Positions 1-5,653 of a stretch of 6,065 bases of DNA are shown piece by piece. Every line of letters begins with the position of its first letter. Positions within the stretch are counted from its first letter, which is position 1. The translations under genes and the position numbers were made by a program. Below the pieces are notes generated by a model, which ran no database searches, had not been told where the DNA came from, and worked only from the letters and a program-made list of their open reading frames with translations. This stretch comes from CAZEFK01 sp964511405. Lineage in GTDB: Bacteria > Pseudomonadota > Alphaproteobacteria > Elsterales > Elsteraceae. The stretch is from the NCBI GenBank assembly GCA_964511405.1, contig CAZEFK010000309.1, positions 1 through 6,065 on the forward strand, written 5' to 3'.

Positions 1-513
1 GACGGTGGGCACGCCGATGCAGTTGCCGTAGCCGCCGATGCCGGCGACGACGCCGGCCACCAGATGGCGGGTCTTGGGATGGGACGGGTCGCCGAAGCGC
101 AGCGCGTTCAAGTTGGCGATCGGCCGGGCGCCCATGGTGAAGACGTCGCGCAGGATGCCGCCGACGCCGGTCGCCGCGCCCTGATAGGGCTCGATGAAGG
201 ACGGGTGGTTGTGGCTCTCGATCTTGAAGACCACGGCGTCGCCGTCGCCGATGTCGACCACGCCGGCATTCTCGCCGGGGCCGTGGATGACCCGCGGGCC
301 GGTGGTCGGCAGCCGCTTCAGGTGGATCTTCGACGACTTGTAGGAGCAGTGCTCGGACCACATGACCGAGAAGATGCCAAGCTCGGTCAGGTTGGGGGTC
401 CGCCCCAGCCGGTCAAGGATGCGCTGCCACTCGTCGGTCTTTAGCCCGAACTCGCGGGCGTCATCGGCCGTCGCCGGCCGGACGGCTGCATTGCTGAGCG
501 GGCTTTGGGTCAT
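1..513 (-). CDS. purL: Phosphoribosylformylglycinamidine synthase subunit PurL, N-terminal part (runs off left edge)
   Basis: This is the large catalytic subunit of FGAM synthase, which uses ATP and ammonia delivered by PurQ to convert FGAR to FGAM in cytosolic purine synthesis. Only the first 171 residues are present; the stand-alone bacterial form is usually about 730-740 residues, so most of the gene lies beyond base 1. Visible family motifs are SEHCSYKSSK (53-62), which carries the conserved active-site histidine at 55; GPGENAGVVDIGDGDAVVFK (78-97), in the nucleotide-binding region; ESHNHPS (99-105); and GAATGVGGILRDVFTMGARP (112-131). The ATG at 513-511 overlaps the purQ stop as ATGA, and there is no convincing Shine-Dalgarno sequence, so translation is probably coupled to purQ. 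Separate purS and purQ genes show that this is the small, multi-subunit PurL type rather than the fused enzyme of Escherichia coli. Confidence 0.97.
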   Translation of the reverse strand, partial: MTQSPLSNAAVRPATADDAREFGLKTDEWQRILDRLGRTPNLTELGIFSVMWSEHCSYKSSKIHLKRLPTTGPRVIHGPGENAGVVDIGDGDAVVFKIESHNHPSFIEPYQGAATGVGGILRDVFTMGARPIANLNALRFGDPSHPKTRHLVAGVVAGIGGYGNCIGVPTV

Positions 514-1196
514 GACAGCGCCTGGGCCAGGCCGGCGAACAGCGCGCGCCCGTCGGTCGAGCCGCCGAGCAGGGGATCGACCGCGTTCTCGGGATGGGGC
601 ATCAGGCCCAGCACCCGGCGGTTCTCGCCGAGGATGCCGGCGATGCAGTCGGCCGAGCCGTTGACGGTGTCGGCGGCCATGCCGGCATCGTCGCAATAGC
701 GGAAGGCGATGCGGTCCTCGTCGGCCAGGCGCTTCAAGATGTCGGGGTCGGCCTGGTAGTTGCCGTCGCCATGGGCGACCGGGATGCGCAGCACCTGGCC
801 GGCATTGTAGGCCTGGGTGAAGGGGCTGCGGCTGGTCTCGACCCGCAGCGCCACGTCGCGGCAGACGAATTTCAGCGTGGCATTGCGCATCAGCACGCCC
901 GGCAGCAGGCCGGCCTCGCACAGCACCTGGAAGCCGTTGCACATGCCCAGCACGGCGGTGCCGCGGGCGGCCGCCCGCTTGACCTCGGCCATGACCGGAG
1001 AATGGGCCGCGATCGCGCCGGTGCGCAGATAGTCGCCATAGGCGAAGCCGCCCGGGATCACCAGCAGGTCGACGTCGGGCAGCTCGGTATCGGCATGCCA
1101 GACCATGGCCGGGGCATGCCCGGTGACCAGCTCAAGCGCGGCGGCGGCGTCGCCCTCGCGGTTGGAGCCGGGGAAGACGATGACGGCGGCCCGCAT
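510..1196 (-). CDS. purQ: Phosphoribosylformylglycinamidine synthase glutaminase subunit PurQ
   Basis: PurQ is a class I glutamine amidotransferase that hydrolyses glutamine and passes ammonia to PurL within the PurL-PurQ-PurS complex. The 228-residue product has the usual family length. It begins with AAVIVFPGSNREGD (3-16) and has the oxyanion-strand region PGGFAYGDYLR (48-58). The nucleophile elbow GMCNGFQ (84-90) places the catalytic cysteine at 86, and PHPEN (200-204) supplies the His201/Glu203 pair, so the triad looks complete. The ATG at 1196-1194 shares one base with the purS stop (TGATG). The bases just upstream contain no Shine-Dalgarno sequence, which favours coupled translation with purS. 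A longer in-frame reading upstream exists only because the antisense of purS is open; the family start is MRAAVIVFPG. Confidence 0.97.
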   Translation of the reverse strand: MRAAVIVFPGSNREGDAAAALELVTGHAPAMVWHADTELPDVDLLVIPGGFAYGDYLRTGAIAAHSPVMAEVKRAAARGTAVLGMCNGFQVLCEAGLLPGVLMRNATLKFVCRDVALRVETSRSPFTQAYNAGQVLRIPVAHGDGNYQADPDILKRLADEDRIAFRYCDDAGMAADTVNGSADCIAGILGENRRVLGLMPHPENAVDPLLGGSTDGRALFAGLAQALS

Positions 1197-1438
1197 CAGG
1201 AGGCGATGTCGACGCTGTAGGTCTCGACCACCGGGTTGGCCAGGAGCTTCCGGCACATGGCGTCGACCGACTCGCGAGCCTGGGCGGCATCGGCAGCCTT
1301 GAGCTCGATCTCGATGAACTTGCCTTGGCGGACGTCGGCGACGTCGTCGAAGCCCAGCGTGCGCAGCGCCGCGGCAATCGCCGTGCCCTGCGGATCCAGC
1401 ACGCCCGGCTTCAGCGTCACATGCACGCGCGCCTTCAA
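1196..1438 (-). CDS. purS: Phosphoribosylformylglycinamidine synthase subunit PurS (TTG start)
   Basis: PurS is a small structural subunit that, as a dimer, bridges PurL and PurQ and helps form the ammonia channel of FGAM synthase. The 80-residue product matches the family length and reads through the typical start KARVHVTLKPGVLDPQG (2-18), then LGFDDVADVRQGKFIEIEL (28-46) and a C-terminal strand NPVVETYSV (68-76). No ATG lies at the family start. The TTG at 1438-1436 does, and it overlaps the purC stop as TTGA, the same 4-base geometry as ATGA couplings. A weak purine-rich stretch (GGGTGG) lies four bases before the TTG. Downstream, the stop shares one base with the purQ start. An ATG-only gene finder would miss this gene. 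The family call is firm and the TTG start is very likely. Confidence 0.93.
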   Translation of the reverse strand: MKARVHVTLKPGVLDPQGTAIAAALRTLGFDDVADVRQGKFIEIELKAADAAQARESVDAMCRKLLANPVVETYSVDIAS

Positions 1439-2196
1439 TTGACCACCCGCGGCGTCTTGAGGTCCATCTCGGCCTCGGGCAGCACGCCCAGGCGCCGCGC
1501 CACCTCCTGGTAGGCCTCCTTGACATTGCCCAGGTCGTTGCGGAAGCGGTCCTTGTCCAGCTTCTCGTTGGTCTTGGCGTCCCACAGGCGGCAATTGTCG
1601 GGGCTGATCTCGTCGGCCAGCACGATGCGCATCTCGTCCCCTTCGTAGAGCCGGCCGAACTCCAGCTTGAAGTCGACCAGCTTCAGCCCGACGCCGAGCA
1701 GCAGCCCCGACAGGAAGTCGTTGATGCGCAACGCCAGGGCCATCATGTCGTCGATGTCCTGGGTGGTCGCCCAGCCGAACGCCGTGATGTGCTCCTCGGA
1801 CACCATGGGATCGTTCAGCTCGTCGGACTTGTAGTAGTACTCGACGATCGAGCGCGGCAGCGAGCTGCCCTCGGCGATGCCGAAGCGCTTGCTGAGCGAT
1901 CCTGCGGCGATGTTGCGCACGACCACCTCGATCGGGATGATCTCGACTTCGCGCACCAGCTGCTCGCGCATGTTGAGGCGGCGCACGAAATGGGTCGGCA
2001 CGCCGATCTCGGCCAGCCGCAGCATCAGGTATTCCGAGATGCGGTTGTTGAGGACGCCCTTGCCGTTGATCACGCCATGCTTCTGGTTGTTGAAGGCGGT
2101 GGCGTCGTCCTTGAAATATTGAACGAGGGTTCCGGGCTCGGGCCCTTCGAACATCGTCTTGGCCTTGCCCTCGTAAATGCGTCTGCGGCGCGCCAT
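1435..2196 (-). CDS. purC: Phosphoribosylaminoimidazole-succinocarboxamide (SAICAR) synthase PurC
   Basis: PurC joins CAIR and aspartate with ATP to make SAICAR, the substrate that PurB later cleaves. The 253-residue product is of normal single-domain bacterial length. It shows the N-terminal ATP-binding segment IYEGKAK (7-13), FKDDATAFNNQK (28-39), the first SAICAR synthetase signature IPIEVVVRNIAAGSL (87-101), the second signature LVDFKLEFG (173-181) and the aspartate/ATP-site segment ADEISPDNCRLWD (194-206). The ATG at 2196-2194 fits the family start MARRRRIYEGK. In-frame ATGs further up, near 2288 and 2270, would add unconserved residues and would place the start inside the likely promoter. 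There is no clear Shine-Dalgarno sequence at the chosen start. The gene heads the purC-purS-purQ-purL group, and its stop overlaps the purS TTG. Confidence 0.97.
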   Translation of the reverse strand: MARRRRIYEGKAKTMFEGPEPGTLVQYFKDDATAFNNQKHGVINGKGVLNNRISEYLMLRLAEIGVPTHFVRRLNMREQLVREVEIIPIEVVVRNIAAGSLSKRFGIAEGSSLPRSIVEYYYKSDELNDPMVSEEHITAFGWATTQDIDDMMALALRINDFLSGLLLGVGLKLVDFKLEFGRLYEGDEMRIVLADEISPDNCRLWDAKTNEKLDKDRFRNDLGNVKEAYQEVARRLGVLPEAEMDLKTPRVVN

Positions 2197-2221
2197 GGAA
2201 GTGGGATCCGACGTTGTGTGG

Positions 2222-2245
2222 TCGCCGAGCGATGGGGCTCGGCGA
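2222..2245 (-). repeat. Perfect 9-bp inverted repeat in the purC leader
   Basis: The arms TCGCCGAGC (2222-2230) and GCTCGGCGA (2237-2245) are perfect complements around a 6-base loop. The element would form a strong GC-rich hairpin in the leader RNA, ending 25 bases before the purC ATG. No run of T follows it on the minus strand, so it does not look like a finished intrinsic terminator. It could be an operator-like palindrome, an RNA-stability hairpin or part of an attenuator. The sequence shows the repeat itself; the function is unknown. Confidence 0.6.
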
Positions 2246-2286
2246 GCATGGGGAGCCGCGGGCGGAGCCATCCCGCACAAGCCCTC

Positions 2287-2315
2287 CATATAACAGCAGC
2301 CTCCCGCCTTAACAA
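2287..2315 (-). promoter_or_regulatory. Candidate sigma-70-type promoter for purC-purS-purQ-purL
   Basis: On the minus strand TTGTTA (2315-2310) and TATATG (2292-2287) are separated by 17 bases. Each matches the TTGACA/TATAAT consensus at four of six positions. The stretch is the only clearly AT-rich patch in the 154-base gap between dcd and purC, and the predicted start of transcription near 2280 would give a leader of about 85 bases. This is a pattern match only; read-through from dcd is also possible, because I see no T-tailed terminator in the gap. Confidence 0.45.
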
Positions 2316-2350
2316 CCGCGGGCGCTGACGCAGGGCGGGCAGCGGCGGGG

Positions 2351-3394
2351 CTACAACGGCCGGAACTGCTTGCCGAGCTGGAGCCCCTGCCGCTGGTAGG
2401 TCGAGCCGATCGGCGCGCCATAGAGCTTGTCGGGACGGGCGAGCAGCGGCTCGTAGACCAGGCGCCCGACCAGTTGGCCGTCGGCCAGGAAGAAGGGCAC
2501 GTCGTGGCTGCGCACCTCCAGCACCGCCCGGCTGCCGGCGCCGCCGGTCTCGTCGGCGCCGAAGCCCGGGTCGAAGAAGCCGGCATAGTGGACGCGAAAC
2601 TCGCCCATCAGGGTGTCGTAGGCCTGCATTTCGGCGGCCTGGTCGGCCGGCACCGTCACTGCCTCCTTCGAGGCCAGGATGTAGAAGTCGTCGGGATTGA
2701 GGATCAGGCCGTCGCGCGAGGCCCTGACCGGCTCCCAGAAGTCCAGGGGCGGGTAGGCACCGACGGCTTCGAAGTCGATCAGCGGCGCGTGGCGGCGCGC
2801 CTTGTAGCCGACGATGCCCTCGGGGCCCAGGCCCGACAGGTCGACGGTGAACGGCAGGCTGCTCAGGCCCTCGGGCTCGGCCTCGCCGTCGCGGATCCGG
2901 AGCTGGACCAGGCGCGAGCCAGTGCGCACCAGGACGCTGAAGGTGCGCGGGCTGATCTCGGCATAGAGCGGGCCGTCATAGCCCGGGCGGATCAGGTCGA
3001 ACTGCGTGCCGTGGTCGGTGATGACCCGGGCGAACAGGTCCAGCCGCCCGGTCGTGCTCTTGGGGTTGGCGATCGCCGCGGCGTGCGCCGGCAAGGCCAG
3101 GCGCTCGAGCAGGGGCACGATGTAGACGCAGTTGCGCTCCAACACCGCGCCGTCGGCGAGATCGATGGTGTGCATCGAGAAGGCGTCGATCTTCTCGGCC
3201 ACGGTCCGGCCGGGACCGGGCAGGAAACTGGCCCGCACCCGATAAGCGGTCGGCCCGAGCCGCAGGTCGAGGCTCGCCGGCTGCACCTGGCTTTCCCCAA
3301 CGGCTTGGTCGGCCCGAATCGCGCCGTCGGCGCCGATGGCGGCGCGCAGCATCTGGGCTGGCCAGATGCCGCCGCGGCGGGGTTTGGACTCCAT
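2351..3394 (-). CDS. dcd: 2'-deoxycytidine 5'-triphosphate deaminase, long two-domain form
   Basis: This protein belongs to the dCTP deaminase/dUTPase fold family, which deaminates dCTP to dUTP to supply dTMP synthesis in the cytosol. At 347 residues it is nearly twice the length of E. coli Dcd (193) and consists of two tandem dUTPase-like halves, a form I know from alphaproteobacteria. The first half has QPASLDLRLG (38-47), the nucleotide loop PKSTTGRLDL (111-120) in place of the E. coli GRSSLARLGL, and YAEISPRTF (144-152), whose Glu146 aligns with the catalytic glutamate. The second half (about 233-347) keeps FYILASKEAVTVPADQAAEM (237-256) and VLEVRS (291-296), with Glu293 at the equivalent glutamate position, but has no recognisable RSS-type loop (AYDTLMGEFRVHY, 258-270). 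ATG 3394-3392 is preceded by GGGAG about 12 bases upstream. Membership is firm; dCTP specificity is inferred. Confidence 0.9.
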   Translation of the reverse strand: MESKPRRGGIWPAQMLRAAIGADGAIRADQAVGESQVQPASLDLRLGPTAYRVRASFLPGPGRTVAEKIDAFSMHTIDLADGAVLERNCVYIVPLLERLALPAHAAAIANPKSTTGRLDLFARVITDHGTQFDLIRPGYDGPLYAEISPRTFSVLVRTGSRLVQLRIRDGEAEPEGLSSLPFTVDLSGLGPEGIVGYKARRHAPLIDFEAVGAYPPLDFWEPVRASRDGLILNPDDFYILASKEAVTVPADQAAEMQAYDTLMGEFRVHYAGFFDPGFGADETGGAGSRAVLEVRSHDVPFFLADGQLVGRLVYEPLLARPDKLYGAPIGSTYQRQGLQLGKQFRPL

Positions 3395-3406
3395 GCGGGC
3401 TGCGCT

Positions 3407-3424
3407 CCCGGTTGGCGGACCGGG
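3407..3424 (-). repeat. 6-bp inverted repeat overlapping the dcd ribosome-binding region
   Basis: CCCGGT (3407-3412) and ACCGGG (3419-3424) are perfect complements around a 6-base loop, 12 bases before the dcd ATG. On the minus strand the second arm supplies the GGG of the only Shine-Dalgarno-like GGGAG, so pairing could partly hide it. The hairpin is short and the background is GC-rich, so it may be chance. Confidence 0.3.
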
Positions 3425-3437
3425 CAACCTAGCCAAA

Positions 3438-3450
3438 CCCGCGGCGCGGG
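3438..3450 (-). repeat. GC palindrome just after the NRDE gene stop
   Basis: The sequence reads CCCGC-GCC-GCGGG on the minus strand, a 5-bp stem with a 3-base loop starting immediately after the stop codon at 3453-3451, and it is followed by TTTGG. It resembles a very weak intrinsic terminator, but the T run is only three bases long, so efficient termination is unlikely and dcd can still be cotranscribed. Confidence 0.25.
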
Positions 3451-4194
3451 TCACGAGTCGTCGGCGACGGAGCGGAACGCCGCCGTCCCGGGCCGCGCGT
3501 CGCTGTACAGGAAGACCGGGCGGACGTCCCTGCCGAGCGCGGCGGGCAGGGCGATCAGCGCGCTCGACACCGTTCCGAAGCCGTCCTCCGGCGGCAGCCA
3601 CAGGGCATCGGCGCGACCCTCCGCGGGACCGCGCCCCAGGATGTCGATCCAGGCCGTCCAGTCGCCCGTGCCGGGGTCGGGCGCGGGCGCCGTGGCGAAG
3701 GTTGGGCGGTGGCGCTCGGCGCGGCGGTCGCCGGCGGCGTCCATGCCGCGGGCCGTGATCATGTGCAGGCCGGGGTTCAGCCGCCAGCCGCGGATGGTGG
3801 CGCCGTCCGAGGCGATCAGCAGCGCGTCGCGGTTGTCGGCCACCACCATGTAGAACGGCCGGTAGGATTGGGCGCGCAGCGCACCCAACGCGGCGCCGGC
3901 GTCCTCGGCATCGGCATGGTCCAGCGCCTCCAGCACCAGCTCGCCGCGGCTGCGCTTGCCATCCTGCGGGCCCAGGCTGCCGGCACGGTTGAGCACGCCG
4001 GCCACGAGCCCGGCGTCGTTGAGGCCGAGCCAGCTGCCATCGGCCAGCCGGTCGCGCCCGGCGATGACATCGGGACGATCCGGCCAATGTCGGCCGGGCG
4101 GGTCGGCGGGGCGGTCGAGGCGCTCGTCGCGGTTGGCGGCGAGCAGGAGCGGCCAGGCATGGCCGGGGCGGACCAGCAGGATGACGGTGCACAT
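3451..4194 (-). CDS. NRDE/TANGO2-family protein
   Basis: The 247-residue product begins MCTVILLVRPG and carries the name-giving motif AANRDERLDRPA (19-30), followed by PDVIAGRDRLADGSWLGLND (41-60) and AGVLNR (65-70). These are the hallmarks of the NRDE (Asn-Arg-Asp-Glu) or TANGO2 family, whose length is usually about 240-280. The conserved Cys2 directly after Met1 is typical. The family is predicted to have an N-terminal-nucleophile-like fold, and its eukaryotic and some bacterial members have been linked to heme handling; the role in this organism cannot be read from sequence. There is no signal peptide or membrane segment, so it is probably cytosolic. The gene starts 32 bases after the nfeD-like gene, with only a weak GGCGAG touching the ATG as a possible ribosome-binding site, and ends 56 bases before dcd. 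No link to nucleotide metabolism is established. Confidence 0.9.
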   Translation of the reverse strand: MCTVILLVRPGHAWPLLLAANRDERLDRPADPPGRHWPDRPDVIAGRDRLADGSWLGLNDAGLVAGVLNRAGSLGPQDGKRSRGELVLEALDHADAEDAGAALGALRAQSYRPFYMVVADNRDALLIASDGATIRGWRLNPGLHMITARGMDAAGDRRAERHRPTFATAPAPDPGTGDWTAWIDILGRGPAEGRADALWLPPEDGFGTVSSALIALPAALGRDVRPVFLYSDARPGTAAFRSVADDS

Positions 4195-4226
4195 CTCGCC
4201 GATAGAAGGCGCGCGGGAGCCTGGGT

Positions 4227-4664
4227 TCAAGACGCGCGATCGGGCTCGATGATCGCGCAGGTGCCGTCCATGGCCACCACCCGCACCCGGGCGCCGGCCG
4301 GGAGGTCGGCGCCGCGGGCCAGCCAGACGCTGTCGCCGACCCGGATCTTGCCGCGACCATGGACGATGGGCTCGGCGACTTCGGCCGTTTCGCCGACCAA
4401 GCGGTCGGGTCCGACATTGACCGGCCGACCGCCGACGACGCGGTGACCATAGAGGCCCCGCATCACCCGGCAGGCGGCGAGCGATAGGGCCCCGAAGAAG
4501 CCGACCAGCAGCAGCGGGCCGGGGGCGGCGACGGCGGCAACGGCGGCCGTCGCGAGGGCCGCCGGCCCCAGCACGATCAGGTAGAATCCCGGCAGCAGCA
4601 GCTCGGCGCCGGCCAGTACGAGCCCAGCGATCGCCCAGACCCAGGGGTCGGTCAGCCAGCCCAC
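4227..4664 (-). CDS. NfeD/YbbJ-like membrane protein, partner of the SPFH protein (GTG start)
   Basis: This is a short NfeD-family protein of 145 residues, close to E. coli YbbJ (about 150). It has hydrophobic segments at about 7-26, 28-48 and 50-66 and then a soluble beta-rich OB-fold domain at about 80-141, including LVGETAEVAEP (89-99), GRGKIRVGDSVW (103-114) and LPAGARVRVVAMDG (121-134). NfeD proteins are commonly encoded next to SPFH proteins and are thought to work with them in membrane microdomain or quality-control roles. Here the start lies inside the end of the SPFH gene with a 13-base overlap. The GTG at 4664-4662 is chosen because GGGAGG lies nine bases upstream and the first membrane segment follows directly; no ATG is suitably placed. 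The long open reading frame upstream in this frame is an antisense-free shadow of qmcA. Confidence 0.9.
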   Translation of the reverse strand: MGWLTDPWVWAIAGLVLAGAELLLPGFYLIVLGPAALATAAVAAVAAPGPLLLVGFFGALSLAACRVMRGLYGHRVVGGRPVNVGPDRLVGETAEVAEPIVHGRGKIRVGDSVWLARGADLPAGARVRVVAMDGTCAIIEPDRAS

Positions 4665-5626
4665 GGCTTCTGCCCTCCCGGCGCCGCCCCGCCGCCGGGC
4701 GGCGGCTTGGCCGTTCCGCCTGCCACATCGCGGGCAAGCTCGGCGATGCCGGCCAGCGCCCCCAGCACACCGGTCGCCTCGATCGGCAGCATGACCAGGC
4801 GGGCGTTGGGGCTGGCGGCCAGGGCGCGCAACGCGTCCAGGTACTTCTGGGCAACGAAGTAGTTGAGCGCCTGCGTGCTGCCGGCGCCCACCGCCCGGCT
4901 CACCGCCTCGGTCGCGGCTGCTTCGGCCTGGGCCAGCCGCTCGCGCGCCTCGGCGTCGCGGCGCGCCGATTCCAGCCGGCCTTCGGCCGCCAGGATGGTC
5001 GACTGCTTCTCGCCCTCGGCGCGCAGGATCTGGGCCTGCTTGACGCCCTCGGCCTCCAGGATGCGCGCGCGCTTCTCGCGGTCGGCGGTCAGCTGCATGG
5101 CCATCGCGGTCACGACGTTGGCCGGCGGGCTCACGTCCTTCAGCTCGACGCGGGTGATCTTGGTGCCCCAGGGCTGGGTGGCGGCATCCAGCACGTGCAG
5201 CAGCCGGTCGTTGATCTCGTCGCGCTTGGACAGGGTCTCGTCCAGGTCGAGGGCGCCGATCGCGGTGCGGATGTTGGTCAGGGTCAGGTTGACGATGGCC
5301 AGGTTCAGGTCTCCGACCTCGTAGGCGGCGCGCTCGGCGACCAGCACCTGGTAGAACACCACGCCGTCGACCGTGACCGTCGCGTTGTCGCGCGTGATCA
5401 CGGTCTGGCTGGGGATGCTGAGGACGTTCTCCTGCATGTTGAGGCGCCGGCCGACGCGGTCGACGAACGGCACGATCAGGTTGAGGCCGGGGTGGAGGGT
5501 CGCGCGGTAGCGGCCGAAGCGTTCGATCGTCCAGTGAGAGCCCTGCGGCACGGTCTTGATGCCGGCGAACACCGCCAGCGCGACCAGCAGAATGACGACC
5601 AGCACGAAGATCGCGGCCGGCTCCAT
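4652..5626 (-). CDS. qmcA: SPFH/stomatin-like (paraslipin) membrane protein, QmcA type
   Basis: This membrane-anchored scaffold protein of the SPFH (stomatin/prohibitin/flotillin/HflK) group is close in order and length (324 residues) to E. coli QmcA (305), a protein tied to membrane quality control around FtsH. An N-terminal membrane segment (about 5-23) is followed by the SPFH domain (about 24-180), with VPQGSHWTIERFGRY (26-40), HPGLNLIVPFVDRVGRRLNM (45-64), IPSQTVITRDNATVTVDGVV (71-90), NLTLTNIR (113-120) and PWGTKITRVELKDV (152-165). A charged helix follows (about 180-245) with three 11-residue AEG repeats, likely a coiled coil, then NYFVAQKYLDAL (255-266) and LVMLPIEATGVLG (277-289). The tail (303-324) is rich in Gly and Pro. 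The ATG has a strong GGGAGGA five bases upstream. It overlaps the nfeD-like gene, the standard partnership. The symbol follows E. coli; orthology is likely but not proved. Confidence 0.93.
   Translation of the reverse strand: MEPAAIFVLVVILLVALAVFAGIKTVPQGSHWTIERFGRYRATLHPGLNLIVPFVDRVGRRLNMQENVLSIPSQTVITRDNATVTVDGVVFYQVLVAERAAYEVGDLNLAIVNLTLTNIRTAIGALDLDETLSKRDEINDRLLHVLDAATQPWGTKITRVELKDVSPPANVVTAMAMQLTADREKRARILEAEGVKQAQILRAEGEKQSTILAAEGRLESARRDAEARERLAQAEAAATEAVSRAVGAGSTQALNYFVAQKYLDALRALAASPNARLVMLPIEATGVLGALAGIAELARDVAGGTAKPPPGGGAAPGGQKPWAG
4674..4679 (-). promoter_or_regulatory. Shine-Dalgarno site that fixes the nfeD-like GTG start
   Basis: On the minus strand GGGAGG (4679-4674) lies nine bases before GTG 4664-4662, inside the last codons of the upstream SPFH gene. 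It supports GTG as the start and independent ribosome loading despite the overlap. Confidence 0.6.
4964..5062 (-). repeat. Three tandem 33-base units encoding AEG heptad-like repeats in qmcA
   Basis: Residues 189-221 of the SPFH protein fall into three 11-residue units: ILEAEGVKQAQ, ILRAEGEKQST and ILAAEGRLESA. The same periodic pattern occurs in E. coli QmcA, so it is a family feature of the coiled-coil region and not a local expansion. Confidence 0.75.
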
Positions 5627-5631
5627 GGGCG

Positions 5632-5638
5632 TCCTCCC
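5632..5638 (-). promoter_or_regulatory. Shine-Dalgarno site of qmcA
   Basis: GGGAGGA (5638-5632 on the minus strand) lies five bases before the ATG at 5626-5624, in the 27-base gap after purB. It is the strongest ribosome-binding site in the window and fixes the start of the SPFH gene. Confidence 0.7.
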
Positions 5639-5653
5639 GCAGGCCGCCGCCGG

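Noticed and set aside
594..1220. Plus-strand open reading frame of 208 codons opposite purQ
   Set aside because: Antisense shadow of purQ, with an alanine-, glycine- and histidine-rich composition typical of reversed GC-rich codons.
1196..2278. Minus-strand frame of 360 codons ending in PurS
   Set aside because: Only the last 80 codons are PurS. The upstream part is the wrong frame of purC and has no family similarity, so this is not a fusion protein.
2303..2339. CCCGCC/GGCGGG inverted arms after dcd as a terminator
   Set aside because: The loop would be 25 bases long, no T run follows, and the arms surround the likely -35 region. GC-rich chance pairing is the simpler reading.
2474..3853. 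Long plus-strand open reading frame of 459 codons
   Set aside because: It lies wholly antisense to dcd and the NRDE gene, which both have clear family motifs. High GC content keeps antisense frames open, and the translation has no recognisable motif.
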